A stretch of 24,900 nt of DNA from Rhodospirillaceae bacterium (GCA_002721775.1 PBLM01000045.1:1-24900); one strand, 5' to 3'. Positions 1-8,915 are shown, numbered from the stretch's first letter. Made by a program: numbers and translations. Notes: generated from the letters alone by a model not told the origin.

Positions 1-121
1 TTTTTCCATCAGAATTTACTACCCATCGGAAAGGATGTTTTGACTGGCTATTGACAAGTTTCGTAGTAAAATTAGGTGGCTCAGGCCTTTGCATGCTATG
101 CCAAGGATTTAAATTTGGCAT
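1..121 (-). CDS. Start of a probable PD-(D/E)XK-type (DUF4420) nuclease, partial
   Basis: A reading frame opens with ATG at 121-119 and stays open for 40 codons to the left edge of the window. It begins MPNLNPWHSM and contains HPFRWVVNSDGK near residue 29. It starts 3 bp after the stop codon of the Z1 gene, so it is almost certainly translated in the same operon. PD-(D/E)XK motif proteins of the DUF4420 family are frequent neighbours of Z1 genes, and as I recall them their N-termini carry an N-P/V-W start followed by a short W/F-rich strand ending in D-x-x-G-K/R, which this matches loosely. The catalytic region lies outside the window, so no nuclease residue can be seen. Identification rests on position and a weak N-terminal resemblance. 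Confidence 0.6.
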   Translation of the reverse strand, partial: MPNLNPWHSMQRPEPPNFTTKLVNSQSKHPFRWVVNSDGK

Positions 122-124
122 AGC

Positions 125-2905
125 TTAAAGACCCTCATTTTCAAGTTGATGCATTTCTTCATCATAATCCTCAGATGCTTCGAAAAGTTCCAGCTGCTGA
201 TAAACTTTATTTGTTTGATAGGTAGTTGGAACACTGACCAAAGACGCTCTATTATCAGGAAAATGCATTACAAAAGACACAACACCAGAATTTAAATGTT
301 CAGGCAGCTGGATATCTTTGTCTTTTACTCTTGGCTTAATAAAGTAAATTACAAGGGTCGGCTGAAAACTTTTATGCCCCTTCATATCAGGATTCATAAC
401 CGCTTCTATCTTAGATGACATGTTCTCATAATCATGAGCTGATAAACCCGCCTTAGCGTCATCTCCTGAACCTACTTTTCGGTTGTTGCTTATTTTATAG
501 AATTTTTCCTGCTCATCAAAACCTCCCGTTCGATGCCTCAAAAATAATTTTTCGTTGTTAAAAATCTCAGTTGAAAACACTTGTTCATCTCCTGAAGTTT
601 CTTCAACAGATACAACATTGTTAAGATGGATGTTCCAGTTCTCAAGCTCATTACGTTTTTTGATTATGAAGTCACAAACAAAACTTCTATCGTTACCAAT
701 TTTGGATAGCCCTACACAACGAACAGGCAATAAGAATTCATCGATAAATTCTAGAACCTTATCAACTTTCACGTCTGCCCATATTCTAGTTTTGGGATTA
801 ATCGCAAATTCTTCGCTTCTTGATGGCTCTCCAAGTGAACATAAGAACGTTTTTGTTAATTTGATATTTCGAGCATTAGTTTTAGGGTTCTGGAAGATAG
901 TATGTCCTTCGAGTGTTTTTCCACCATAACCAATATTAATTATCTGAGTTTTGGACGTCCTCATTTTATTTGCTGCTGTAATTCTCAAAGCATGAGGACT
1001 TTGTCGGACTTTAAGCCCAAATTCTTTAGGCGTTAATTCAGCACTTTTCATAAATTTGATTTCGTCCCGAAGCTCGTCAATAGCTTCACTAGTTGCTTGA
1101 TAATGGTCTATAGACTCTTCATTCAAGTAAAGCCGGCATAAGTCCTCATAGTTTGGCCTGTAACCAAACCATCGTCCCATTTGCATTAACGTGTCGTAAG
1201 CGGCGGCATTTCGTAGGATATAAGTATTACACAGCCCCTCCAGGGTTAAGCCTCGGGATAGAGCTAGGCCTCCAATAGCGATTACATTCTTTCCAGTATC
1301 CGCAAATTCATCGTAGTTTAACTGGGTGCCCCCAGAGTTGATGGTTTGAACCTCAATCTCAAAACTAAAAAGTTTTTCTTTAACCTTATTCCAACTTGGA
1401 TAGTTAAATGTGGAGTTTTGGACTTTTTCACAAAACTCCGATGAGTATTCTTCACGGAATTCGTGAATTACACTTTTTGAGCTTGGTTTGGTTGCGAGAG
1501 CGTTAATCCGGATATCATTTTTAAGCTCTTCAACTAATTCATATATGAGTCCATGAACTCTATTCTGCACAGAATTAAAACGAGACACATTAACCATCAT
1601 TGTACAGTGCTTTGCCCCATCGTTGCGACATATTCTAATTGTTTTAGCAAGGATGAAATGGATAATTGCAACCCTTAATGAAGGTGGCAATTCATCGATG
1701 GGATGTCCGTTTTTATGCTTTAAAGGTAATATGTCCTCATAGTCATTAATAGAGACAACCATTCTTTCAAAAAACTTAGCATTGGGAGAAAAAATTTTAT
1801 TTGCACCCATATAGTTACTCGGAGCTTCAAGGGTTCTTATGTAATTCGCAGGAAATAAATCATCCTCTGCCATACTGTCATCACTGTCCGGGTCGATGAA
1901 AATGTTTGCAAAAGGAGTGGCTGTATAACCAACATAAGACGAGCGAGTGAACTTTTTTAAAATGTTTCTTATACCAGAATTTGTCCTGGTGATTTCTTCG
2001 GAGTCTTTTCGGGTATTGATTGACGCATTATCTGCTTCATCATCAATCAAAAGAACCGAATTATTAATTTTTCCTTCCTCTTGATAACTCAAAAAATATT
2101 TAAGAAGATTTTCAAGTGTATGAACGTTTTTTTTGCAAACAAAAATAATTGGCTCTTTAAAGTTTCCTAATTGAAAACCCGTAGCCGCTTGAAGAGCGGA
2201 AGCACTAAAATCGCCTTCTAAGTAAGTTCCTGCATTTGGAAAACGTTTTGTTTGGTCATTCTCAGGAAGGCCAACTCCAATACGTTTATTCATAAGCGCT
2301 TGATGCCCGCTTGCCTGTTTTCCGATAAAAGCCTCATTTATCCGCTCTTGCGTTTGTCTTCTTAGTGAATTTGTTATTCCAGTGAGCAACACAATGATTT
2401 GATAACCCGCATCAGCAGCTTTGCATATTACTGCAGAATAATTTTGTGTTTTACCGGATTGAACGTGGCCTATGACCATACCGCGACGACTCCAAACACC
2501 CTCTTTATTTGGATTGCCCACTAGGTCAACGATGTCGTCTGTCTCGGAATCAAGCCTAGCAACTATTTCGAGAGGTAATTGCCCCGAGCTTTTGAGAAGG
2601 GAAGAAAAACGGTTCCAATAGTGTAAATCATTATTGCCAGCCTTGAATTCTAACCACCAAGGTTCGTGAGTTTCATCATTTATCGTATTTCCATAATCCT
2701 GGGTGACTGTTAATTGTTCTTTTAACTCGCCTATTGCTCTTTCCACATACACACCCAATTCATCCTCAGATAGACCTAGATGTGGACCAACCATAGACTG
2801 CCATTGTTTCGCCCGTTCATCAATAACCCCTTCTTGAAATGGAGGTTCTGATAAAAGATGTATGTGACCACGGATTTGTAGAAATATATCTTCATAATTT
2901 TGCAT
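125..2905 (-). CDS. Z1-domain superfamily-2 helicase-like ATPase
   Basis: This 926-residue protein has the motor core of a superfamily-2 helicase/translocase followed by a Z1 domain. Visible motifs are a Walker A loop GHVQSGKT (residues 146-153), a Walker B/DEAD-type box DDEAD (288-292), motif III-like TATPF (328-332), and the Z1 signature SRGLTLEGL (about 550-558) with QMGRWFGYR (575-583), which ends in the arginine-finger-type motif VI. All look intact, so an active ATPase is expected. Z1 proteins were defined in studies of MutL/MORC-linked restriction systems, where they are thought to translocate on or remodel DNA; that role here is inferred. The start codon overlaps the stop codon of the upstream MORC-like gene by one base (TAATG), indicating translational coupling, and the next gene follows after 3 bp. 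The C-terminal 300 residues match no domain I recognise. Confidence 0.92.
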   Translation of the reverse strand: MQNYEDIFLQIRGHIHLLSEPPFQEGVIDERAKQWQSMVGPHLGLSEDELGVYVERAIGELKEQLTVTQDYGNTINDETHEPWWLEFKAGNNDLHYWNRFSSLLKSSGQLPLEIVARLDSETDDIVDLVGNPNKEGVWSRRGMVIGHVQSGKTQNYSAVICKAADAGYQIIVLLTGITNSLRRQTQERINEAFIGKQASGHQALMNKRIGVGLPENDQTKRFPNAGTYLEGDFSASALQAATGFQLGNFKEPIIFVCKKNVHTLENLLKYFLSYQEEGKINNSVLLIDDEADNASINTRKDSEEITRTNSGIRNILKKFTRSSYVGYTATPFANIFIDPDSDDSMAEDDLFPANYIRTLEAPSNYMGANKIFSPNAKFFERMVVSINDYEDILPLKHKNGHPIDELPPSLRVAIIHFILAKTIRICRNDGAKHCTMMVNVSRFNSVQNRVHGLIYELVEELKNDIRINALATKPSSKSVIHEFREEYSSEFCEKVQNSTFNYPSWNKVKEKLFSFEIEVQTINSGGTQLNYDEFADTGKNVIAIGGLALSRGLTLEGLCNTYILRNAAAYDTLMQMGRWFGYRPNYEDLCRLYLNEESIDHYQATSEAIDELRDEIKFMKSAELTPKEFGLKVRQSPHALRITAANKMRTSKTQIINIGYGGKTLEGHTIFQNPKTNARNIKLTKTFLCSLGEPSRSEEFAINPKTRIWADVKVDKVLEFIDEFLLPVRCVGLSKIGNDRSFVCDFIIKKRNELENWNIHLNNVVSVEETSGDEQVFSTEIFNNEKLFLRHRTGGFDEQEKFYKISNNRKVGSGDDAKAGLSAHDYENMSSKIEAVMNPDMKGHKSFQPTLVIYFIKPRVKDKDIQLPEHLNSGVVSFVMHFPDNRASLVSVPTTYQTNKVYQQLELFEASEDYDEEMHQLENEGL

Positions 2906-4401
2906 TAGTTGTTAATCACTCCTTCAGGCAGTCTAATAGATTGAATGCAATCTAAAACGTGTTCTGGAAAATCAGAAAAGGGTTGAACAGAATTAAAATA
3001 TTCAATTATTTCCTGCTTCGATTTTCCAGATTTTAAATACTCAATTGATTGAGTTTTTATCCAGTCTATCAACTCAGAGGGCAACTCAACGTATCCCTGA
3101 AATATTTCTTTTGTTACGTCATCTTCACTTACAGCTAAATGAATATCATGAACCGGCAAACACTTTTCGATTAGCTCAATTATCTGCTCAAAGCTCTTCT
3201 TGTCTTCCCCGTTTAATTTGAAAGCAAAACCTTCAATCAAAGGATGTTTCTGTGAAATTTTATATTCATCTTTGTCTGCCCTTGATTTTCGCTCCCAAAT
3301 TGGACCAGCAGTTTTTAATTCTTGATTTGCCTTATGAGTAAAAACTTTTTTTGAACGCTTGACTACACTCTGCTTAACCCATTGGGACAATCTTTTTTTC
3401 AAGGCCCCTGGGAGCTGCGCTCCTGATTTATCTACCGTGATTTTCCATTGGTCATCTAGTGCATTCGGGATATCAACCATCACCCTTGATAATTTATACA
3501 GCTCACTGTGAGGCACGAGCTTAAACCAAGTACCTCTGATTATAAGGCGACGTTTCCGATAAATGTAAAAACCAGAATTTTTTACTATTCCTTCTTTCCC
3601 TCCAATTTTTAATTTCTCAGTACCGGTCAATTTAGAAAAGTAGGGAAGAGTAAATTGGGTAAATTTAATTTCCTTTCCAGCTAATATTTCTTTGTGTGAT
3701 TTTGGTTTCTGAGTTGCTTTGTTTGTTCGAAAATATGGGTCATGACTAATGATTTTACTTCCATTTAAGGTCAGTTTAATCTTTTCATTTGGCACCTCAT
3801 CGTCAAGATAACGGTGAAACACTAACCCCAATTCATCTTTCGCAGCGTTAACGGTATCGTTAAAATCTGCCTCTATCGAGTCTTCCTCAGAGCCCGTTTT
3901 CAATCTTGTTAAATTTTTCCAGATAACCTCTGTTCCTGGTTGAGTTTTAATTGAAGTTTCAGATAAACTAGTCACCTCTTCAAATCCTTCAAAGAGTGTC
4001 ATTTCAAAGTTATCGCAATTATTTAGGTCCCATAGCGCGCCGTTAAATTCCCCATTTTGACTGTGTGTTAATACAGTCAATTTATCTGCTTGAGAAAAAG
4101 AGGCTGTTTTTAAACCAAGACCAAAACGCCCTAAATCATCTTCTTTGCGTTCATCTCTGGGATTTTGGCTTCCAAGCCTCATAGCTCTAATGAGCTCTGC
4201 TTGGGTTATTCCTTTTCCATCATCGACAATTCTAATCTCATCTTTTTCAAACTCAGCGATAATTTCAATATTTCGAGCGCCTGCAGTTATACTATTATCG
4301 ATTAGGTCTGCTAAAGCCGACGCTAAATCATAGTTTCCAAAACTACGAGCAGTCTCCATAAAGTCTTCAGCAACTGGTATGTTTTGAATTACCTTCGGCA
4401 T
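2905..4401 (-). CDS. MORC/MutL-like GHKL (Bergerat-fold) ATPase
   Basis: The 498-residue protein begins with a complete GHKL ATP-binding domain: N-box ALADLIDNSITAGA (about 29-42), G1 box DDGKGI (60-65) and G2 box DLGRFGLGLKTAS (89-101). This combination marks the prokaryotic MORC/MutL-like branch that occurs in restriction-type operons. Such ATPases dimerise on ATP binding and may clamp DNA, as known for MutL and MORC relatives; it is an inference for this protein. The middle part (about 190-350) would correspond to the S5-type transducer fold. The C-terminal 130 residues are helical-looking and unassigned, and I see no MutL endonuclease motif (DQHAxxERxxxE). The gene follows the 249-residue gene by 36 bp, the largest gap inside the operon, and overlaps the Z1 gene by 1 bp. 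Confidence 0.88.
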   Translation of the reverse strand: MPKVIQNIPVAEDFMETARSFGNYDLASALADLIDNSITAGARNIEIIAEFEKDEIRIVDDGKGITQAELIRAMRLGSQNPRDERKEDDLGRFGLGLKTASFSQADKLTVLTHSQNGEFNGALWDLNNCDNFEMTLFEGFEEVTSLSETSIKTQPGTEVIWKNLTRLKTGSEEDSIEADFNDTVNAAKDELGLVFHRYLDDEVPNEKIKLTLNGSKIISHDPYFRTNKATQKPKSHKEILAGKEIKFTQFTLPYFSKLTGTEKLKIGGKEGIVKNSGFYIYRKRRLIIRGTWFKLVPHSELYKLSRVMVDIPNALDDQWKITVDKSGAQLPGALKKRLSQWVKQSVVKRSKKVFTHKANQELKTAGPIWERKSRADKDEYKISQKHPLIEGFAFKLNGEDKKSFEQIIELIEKCLPVHDIHLAVSEDDVTKEIFQGYVELPSELIDWIKTQSIEYLKSGKSKQEIIEYFNSVQPFSDFPEHVLDCIQSIRLPEGVINN

Positions 4402-4437
4402 ATTTCTCTCAACTCAAAAACAAGAAAAATTATGCCG

Positions 4438-5187
4438 TTATTGAGCTTCAACCGCAAGCTTTCCAACAAGTTTTTGCAACTGAGTATCGCTCAATGCATC
4501 CATAAGTATTCGCCCTCCCTCAACATCGAGAAGATGGAACCATTTCTTATATTGACCTCTATGGTTTTTTCTTTGAAAAAACTCTTCGTTGTTATCATCA
4601 ATAAGAATTTTCTTTGCGCAACACATTACATAATTCAAAGTACGTGCGCTGCGCATTATAGTTGGATGACCTATAAGTTGTTCTCTGAAATCTGTTTGAT
4701 GTAACAAAACTTTCAATGCAGTTTTGAATTCTAGGTCTTCTACTTTTGAAGCGATATATGCCGATATCCAGAGCCGAGAAAGAGCGTTATCTCTATCAAT
4801 TCCTCGCAACTCATTATTCACATGGAAATGAGTTAAAATGGACTTTACGTCTACATCATCAGAATTTACTAGAGGATAGCGGGCTCTTGCGTATTTTAGA
4901 CCGTGGGTATGTGTCAGGTAAGACCACAATCGCGCTTCCCTAGCAAGACGTGGAGAAATTTTCAGATTTTCCCAAATCAATATTGAGTTTTCATAATCAT
5001 CTGATGCCTTGTTTGAATTTTTGAGCTCATTTAAGAAACTCAAATCCATGCTTGAATTTATTATGAGCAGCGGCTCAGAACCTAAAACCTCAGAAAACTC
5101 ACCTCGTCTATAAATTTCTAGATTGTTTTTGATATCGCGCTCAAGCATCTGCAAACTGGAGAGCGAGCGAAACATTTCAAGCGCCAT
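4438..5187 (-). CDS. Uncharacterised protein, possibly DUF6339-like
   Basis: A 249-residue, probably soluble, mostly helical protein with no signal peptide or membrane segment. The most conserved-looking stretch is WENLKISPRLAREARLW followed by SYLTHTHGLKYARARYP (about residues 90-122); the pattern of W, then RLW-x-YLTH, then a short aromatic/basic segment recalls DUF6339, a family found beside restriction-like ATPase genes. That family assignment is from memory and tentative. No catalytic motif is evident, although a His-rich patch (HTHGL, later HFHV) is present. It starts 3 bp after the stop of the 280-residue gene, so it belongs to the same transcript. A role as an adaptor or structural subunit of the complex is a guess from context only. 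Confidence 0.72.
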   Translation of the reverse strand: MALEMFRSLSSLQMLERDIKNNLEIYRRGEFSEVLGSEPLLIINSSMDLSFLNELKNSNKASDDYENSILIWENLKISPRLAREARLWSYLTHTHGLKYARARYPLVNSDDVDVKSILTHFHVNNELRGIDRDNALSRLWISAYIASKVEDLEFKTALKVLLHQTDFREQLIGHPTIMRSARTLNYVMCCAKKILIDDNNEEFFQRKNHRGQYKKWFHLLDVEGGRILMDALSDTQLQKLVGKLAVEAQ

Positions 5188-5190
5188 CTA

Positions 5191-6033
5191 CTATTGTCCC
5201 CCTGAAAAAAGCAGATTCTGTCTTGAAAGAGGCAAACCTAAATATATTTGAGCCAATCTAAATGCATTTAAACTTGAGTCAAAAACGGAATGTCCGGCTT
5301 CTTCCAAACCTTGGTGAATAAGTGCAGACCATGGATATGCCTCAACTTGCTCCTCTAACTCCTCATCGCGCATGGAAGAAATCATTTCAGCGACTATTGG
5401 CACGAGAAAAGTATTTTCTATCATCGGGTCAGCGTTGGAAGGAGCAGATTTTATTGAAGAAAGCTGCTCTGGCGATACGTATACGGATGGAAACTCACTT
5501 AAAACGTCAAACCACCATTCACCTGTTCTAAGACTTTCATCTGTATTGAACGAAATTAGGCTTTTGCTATCTCTTAATTTTTCTGCATGTATATTTTTTT
5601 CTAACGGTACACCTTGAGCGAACACCATCCCTATTGAAAACTTATGGGGTCCACTGCCAAAAAAAGGGTTAATAAATTCAGACCTAAAATCATCAATGGC
5701 TTTACGAGCAACTATGTAGCTTTCAAATACCACTCTGCCTTTTAGGACTTCCTTATCACACTTGAATTCAGCTTTATTTTCATTCGAGTAATAAATTTCG
5801 CGAAAAAAAGTGTCTCGACAATCAATTATTAGTGCAAATGCTGCAAGTTTTTTGTCAATGAGGTCCTGTATTTCCGGCACACTTAATGAGAAACGACATT
5901 TAACAATAACTTCATTATCCCCCGCCCTAACATTTTGAGGGACAACAGTTGGCTGAAACGCTCCGTTGATATAGTCGTCTGACCCCTCACGCAAAACTGG
6001 ATAACCAAAACTCTTTTGATAGCTGAACTGCAT
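5191..6033 (-). CDS. Uncharacterised operon protein (280 aa)
   Basis: A 280-residue protein that I do not recognise. The N-terminus has a pattern FGYPVLREGSDDYINGAF (about residues 9-26), which I associate loosely with unnamed proteins in MORC/Z1-type operons. It is followed by a probably beta-rich first half with regularly spaced hydrophobic strands (EVIVKCRFSL, FALIIDCRDTF, GRVVFESYIVA) and a more helical, acidic second half with EEAGHSVFDSSLNAFRLA near the C-terminus. There is no signal peptide, transmembrane segment or obvious catalytic motif. Its start lies 4 bp after the stop of the upstream ATPase gene and its stop 3 bp before the next start, so it is translated as part of the operon. 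Its constant place between two ATPase-type genes suggests a dedicated subunit, but function is unknown. Confidence 0.75.
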   Translation of the reverse strand: MQFSYQKSFGYPVLREGSDDYINGAFQPTVVPQNVRAGDNEVIVKCRFSLSVPEIQDLIDKKLAAFALIIDCRDTFFREIYYSNENKAEFKCDKEVLKGRVVFESYIVARKAIDDFRSEFINPFFGSGPHKFSIGMVFAQGVPLEKNIHAEKLRDSKSLISFNTDESLRTGEWWFDVLSEFPSVYVSPEQLSSIKSAPSNADPMIENTFLVPIVAEMISSMRDEELEEQVEAYPWSALIHQGLEEAGHSVFDSSLNAFRLAQIYLGLPLSRQNLLFSGGQ

Positions 6034-6037
6034 AGGA

Positions 6038-7927
6038 TTAAGAGCTCGATGCTAAAAGAACTAATGCGCCAGAAAAGGGCTCAGACAGAGAAACTTCTAT
6101 TGAGTTTATTTCTCCAGTTGTGGTTTGTAAAACCAGGCCACCGTCATCAAGGACAGTTCCTTTTGTAGCATCCTTAATCCTAAGCATTGTTTTTAAATCA
6201 GACCCTTGCTGTGCTGCCAATAATTTCAAGTTTCCTGTTCTTGCTGCCGAAAATTCCACTTTGAATGTATCTTCTGACAGGTACTTCATTTTTACATGAT
6301 TTAAATCAACAGGGGACGATTTAAATTTAGACAAATTACTCTCTGAAATTTCTGAGCCTAAGTCTTCTGGTTTAGATTTGCCGCTTCCTGTTTCATTTTC
6401 ACTGCCTTCATTGTCATTAGTGTTCAGCTTTTCAGTGTCTATATCCGTTCCACCTAATCGATGGGACCATGAACCAGATAGAATTGCAGAAGTTGGACGG
6501 GATTGAACGGACGTTCTTTTGCTGGAGAAAACATAACCTCCGGTTGGGTCTGTGGCGTCTGAAATTTGTTCTCCACCTCCATCAATATTGAAAAACTTGT
6601 CAAAGACAGAGTGAAATTCTGTATCTGCCACATCAATCTTTAGATGGCGTTCAAGAAGCTCGAGGACGCGACGCCTTAAATTAGACAGGCCATTCTCTGC
6701 TTTTTTCCTTTCATTCTCTGAATCAATCCAGCTTGTGTTGAGTCCATCATGAGCTGGTGGCTCCATTGATTTTATTAAAGCTCTGGACGATTGACTAGCA
6801 GGTTCAATCAACATGTCAAACCCCACAAATGATGCACCAAATTTTCTTTTTAATCTCGGAATTTCACTTGTTATGAACATATCGTCCCTCAAAAGGCCAA
6901 TGTTCTGCATATTATCTTCGCGTTCCCTAATGTAAAAATTAAAGAAACCTAGGTTGGTTACCTCGCCCTCTTCCTTATGTTCCGGCGAAACATATGTTGG
7001 GAAATACCCTTGAGCGCGTTCAAAATCGCCTCTAGGAATATCGCTCTGTGCTTCCACAAGTTTCAATATTCGTTCGTCTTCAAAGATATCCTCAATGGTT
7101 TCAGAACTAATTTCTAGGCCCTGTATATTCACAATTAGCGCACCCTTTTGAATAGCTACGAAAAAATTCATAGCCACTGATGCAGATAATAATTCTTTCC
7201 AATTCTCAAAATTTTTAAAGCCAAGAATTATTATGTTTGTCCCAGGCTCTTCCCGCCTTAACCAATCAGGAAAGCGCTTATCAAATACCACAGGCTCAAA
7301 GTTAGCGCCCCAATAGCCCACATTGTTGTGAATTTCTTTTTCATTCTTACCATAATGAGAGGATAAAGTAGCACGTCCCATTACAAAATTTTCATTCTGC
7401 CAATTAGTACTTAAAAATATTGTATGCAAAGAGGAGCATAAAATCGGCGCAGCTTTTCCTTGCCCGTGAGAGCCACGGGCGCCATCAAAAGATTTACCAC
7501 CCTGCCCTTTTGCTTTCATATATTTGTAAAGTGGTTTTCCAGGCAGGCATGGACCTTCCATTCCTAAAGTGCCAGTTTCAGAAATTTTTAATATTTCAAT
7601 TTTATTTTGCTTAAGCACATCTTCTGCTTGATGCAAATTTTCAAGTTTTTCAGGCAAAACAAATGTATCACTTGATTTAATGCATTTATCCAAAGACCTC
7701 TTCAATTGTTTAATATCAGGCACACTTCTTTTTGGCACAGACTGTATTTCAAAAGATACAGTTACGGCTGAAGCGTCATCGCTTCTTGGAGCGTCAAGAC
7801 TATTTTGAATAACCTCACGAGCAAGGTTGTTCAGAGGGTTTCCCCTAAAATTCTTGATGGCTGCATCTTCCCAACCTTCCGAAGAGCCATCTCTGTTTAA
7901 ATCAAACAGCCAATCGGTTTTCATCAA
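6038..7927 (-). CDS. Diverged GHKL-fold ATPase of restriction-like operon
   Basis: The 629-residue protein has a GHKL N-box NLAREVIQNSLDAPR (about 34-48, with E38, N42 and D45 in the usual spacing). A G1-like segment ISETGTLGM (115-123) has E-T-G in place of the canonical D-x-G-x-G. The glycine-rich lid GARGSHGQGKAAP lies at 149-161. It therefore binds ATP by the HSP90/MutL fold but is clearly different from the MORC-like ATPase encoded two genes later. The region 440-550 is low in complexity, rich in S, E, G and D, and probably an unstructured linker. The last 75 residues look like a small beta-sandwich. The gene overlaps the 3' end of the methyltransferase gene by 26 bp. The first codons are MMKTDW, and either methionine could be used. 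ATP-driven conformational control of the nuclease complex is inferred, not seen. Confidence 0.82.
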   Translation of the reverse strand: MMKTDWLFDLNRDGSSEGWEDAAIKNFRGNPLNNLAREVIQNSLDAPRSDDASAVTVSFEIQSVPKRSVPDIKQLKRSLDKCIKSSDTFVLPEKLENLHQAEDVLKQNKIEILKISETGTLGMEGPCLPGKPLYKYMKAKGQGGKSFDGARGSHGQGKAAPILCSSLHTIFLSTNWQNENFVMGRATLSSHYGKNEKEIHNNVGYWGANFEPVVFDKRFPDWLRREEPGTNIIILGFKNFENWKELLSASVAMNFFVAIQKGALIVNIQGLEISSETIEDIFEDERILKLVEAQSDIPRGDFERAQGYFPTYVSPEHKEEGEVTNLGFFNFYIREREDNMQNIGLLRDDMFITSEIPRLKRKFGASFVGFDMLIEPASQSSRALIKSMEPPAHDGLNTSWIDSENERKKAENGLSNLRRRVLELLERHLKIDVADTEFHSVFDKFFNIDGGGEQISDATDPTGGYVFSSKRTSVQSRPTSAILSGSWSHRLGGTDIDTEKLNTNDNEGSENETGSGKSKPEDLGSEISESNLSKFKSSPVDLNHVKMKYLSEDTFKVEFSAARTGNLKLLAAQQGSDLKTMLRIKDATKGTVLDDGGLVLQTTTGEINSIEVSLSEPFSGALVLLASSS

Positions 7928-8915
7928 GATTCTCGCTTAAATAATTATAAATTAATTTTGCTAAAAGCTCTGAAACACGCGGCGATACTGAGTTTCCAAT
8001 CATCTGATAAATTTTACCTTTCGCCATTTCAGATGCGGGTGGTAATTTAAAAGTTTCGGGGAAACCCTGTAATTTCAAACACTCTGACTCAGTAAGCTTT
8101 CTTAAACCTTTTGCATCTAACAAAAATGGCACATTATGACCGCCTGCCCCCATATTGGCGGTTAGAGTCGGACAAAAGCCATATTCTACAGGTCGAACAT
8201 AGGTTTTGCGCAGTTGACTAAGTGAATAATTGGGTTTTTTAGATAAATCTTCATTTAATTTTGAGCCAAACCTATTATCCTTATCGAGGTAATAATAATC
8301 CTCTTTAACTTCTTCAAGCTCAATAAAATTTTGGATATCTTCTTTCTCGACTACATCAAAATTGTAATCAAATGGATTATCTAAAAAATAGTCCTGTGAT
8401 GTGGCTACAATAAATAACCGCTCGCGTCTTTGAGGAAGACCACAATGTTTATTCGCATCAACCAACAAGCAATTTCGTTTGCTTACCCAATACCCGCATA
8501 ACTGCAGTTCAGTCAGAATTGTTTCAATCCATTCGCCATCGTCACCAATGAGCAAATTTGGAGCATTTTCCAGGAGCAGCATTTTTGGCTTTTTTTCACC
8601 AAATTCTTCAATCAATCTTATAATCTGATGAAAAAGCTTGCCCCGCTCATCTTCAAACCCGAGCCGATTTCCCGCTGCGGAAAAACTTTGACAAGGAAAC
8701 CCGCCGTGCAACACATCTACCGGCGCAAGGTTATTACCCTCAACTGATAATTCTCTTATATCACCTGCGATTATATTGGAGTTAGGGAAGTTATCTTTAT
8801 ATACCCTGACGCAATCTAAGTTGAATTCATTGGCCCATGCGGTGTTGAACCCAGCCCTTTCCATGCCCATGCACAGCCCTCCAATGCCAGCAAACAACGA
8901 TGCGCAATTGAACAT
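7902..8915 (-). CDS. DNA (cytosine-5-)-methyltransferase
   Basis: A complete 337-residue C5-cytosine methyltransferase. It shows motif I FAGIGG (8-13), the catalytic motif IV GGFPCQSFS (71-79, nucleophile C75), motif VI as ENA (116-118) where ENV is usual, motif VIII QRRERLF (162-168), a short target-recognition region ending in LTANMGAGGHNVP (251-263), motif IX RKLTESECLKLQGFP (272-286) and motif X GNSVSPRV (307-314). It transfers a methyl group from S-adenosylmethionine to carbon 5 of cytosine; the recognition sequence cannot be read from the protein. It is the first gene of the defence-like operon and overlaps the next gene by 26 bp, so a role as the self-marking enzyme of the system is likely. 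The start codon is preceded by GAAAGG about 10 bases upstream. Confidence 0.95.
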   Translation of the reverse strand: MFNCASLFAGIGGLCMGMERAGFNTAWANEFNLDCVRVYKDNFPNSNIIAGDIRELSVEGNNLAPVDVLHGGFPCQSFSAAGNRLGFEDERGKLFHQIIRLIEEFGEKKPKMLLLENAPNLLIGDDGEWIETILTELQLCGYWVSKRNCLLVDANKHCGLPQRRERLFIVATSQDYFLDNPFDYNFDVVEKEDIQNFIELEEVKEDYYYLDKDNRFGSKLNEDLSKKPNYSLSQLRKTYVRPVEYGFCPTLTANMGAGGHNVPFLLDAKGLRKLTESECLKLQGFPETFKLPPASEMAKGKIYQMIGNSVSPRVSELLAKLIYNYLSENLDENRLAV

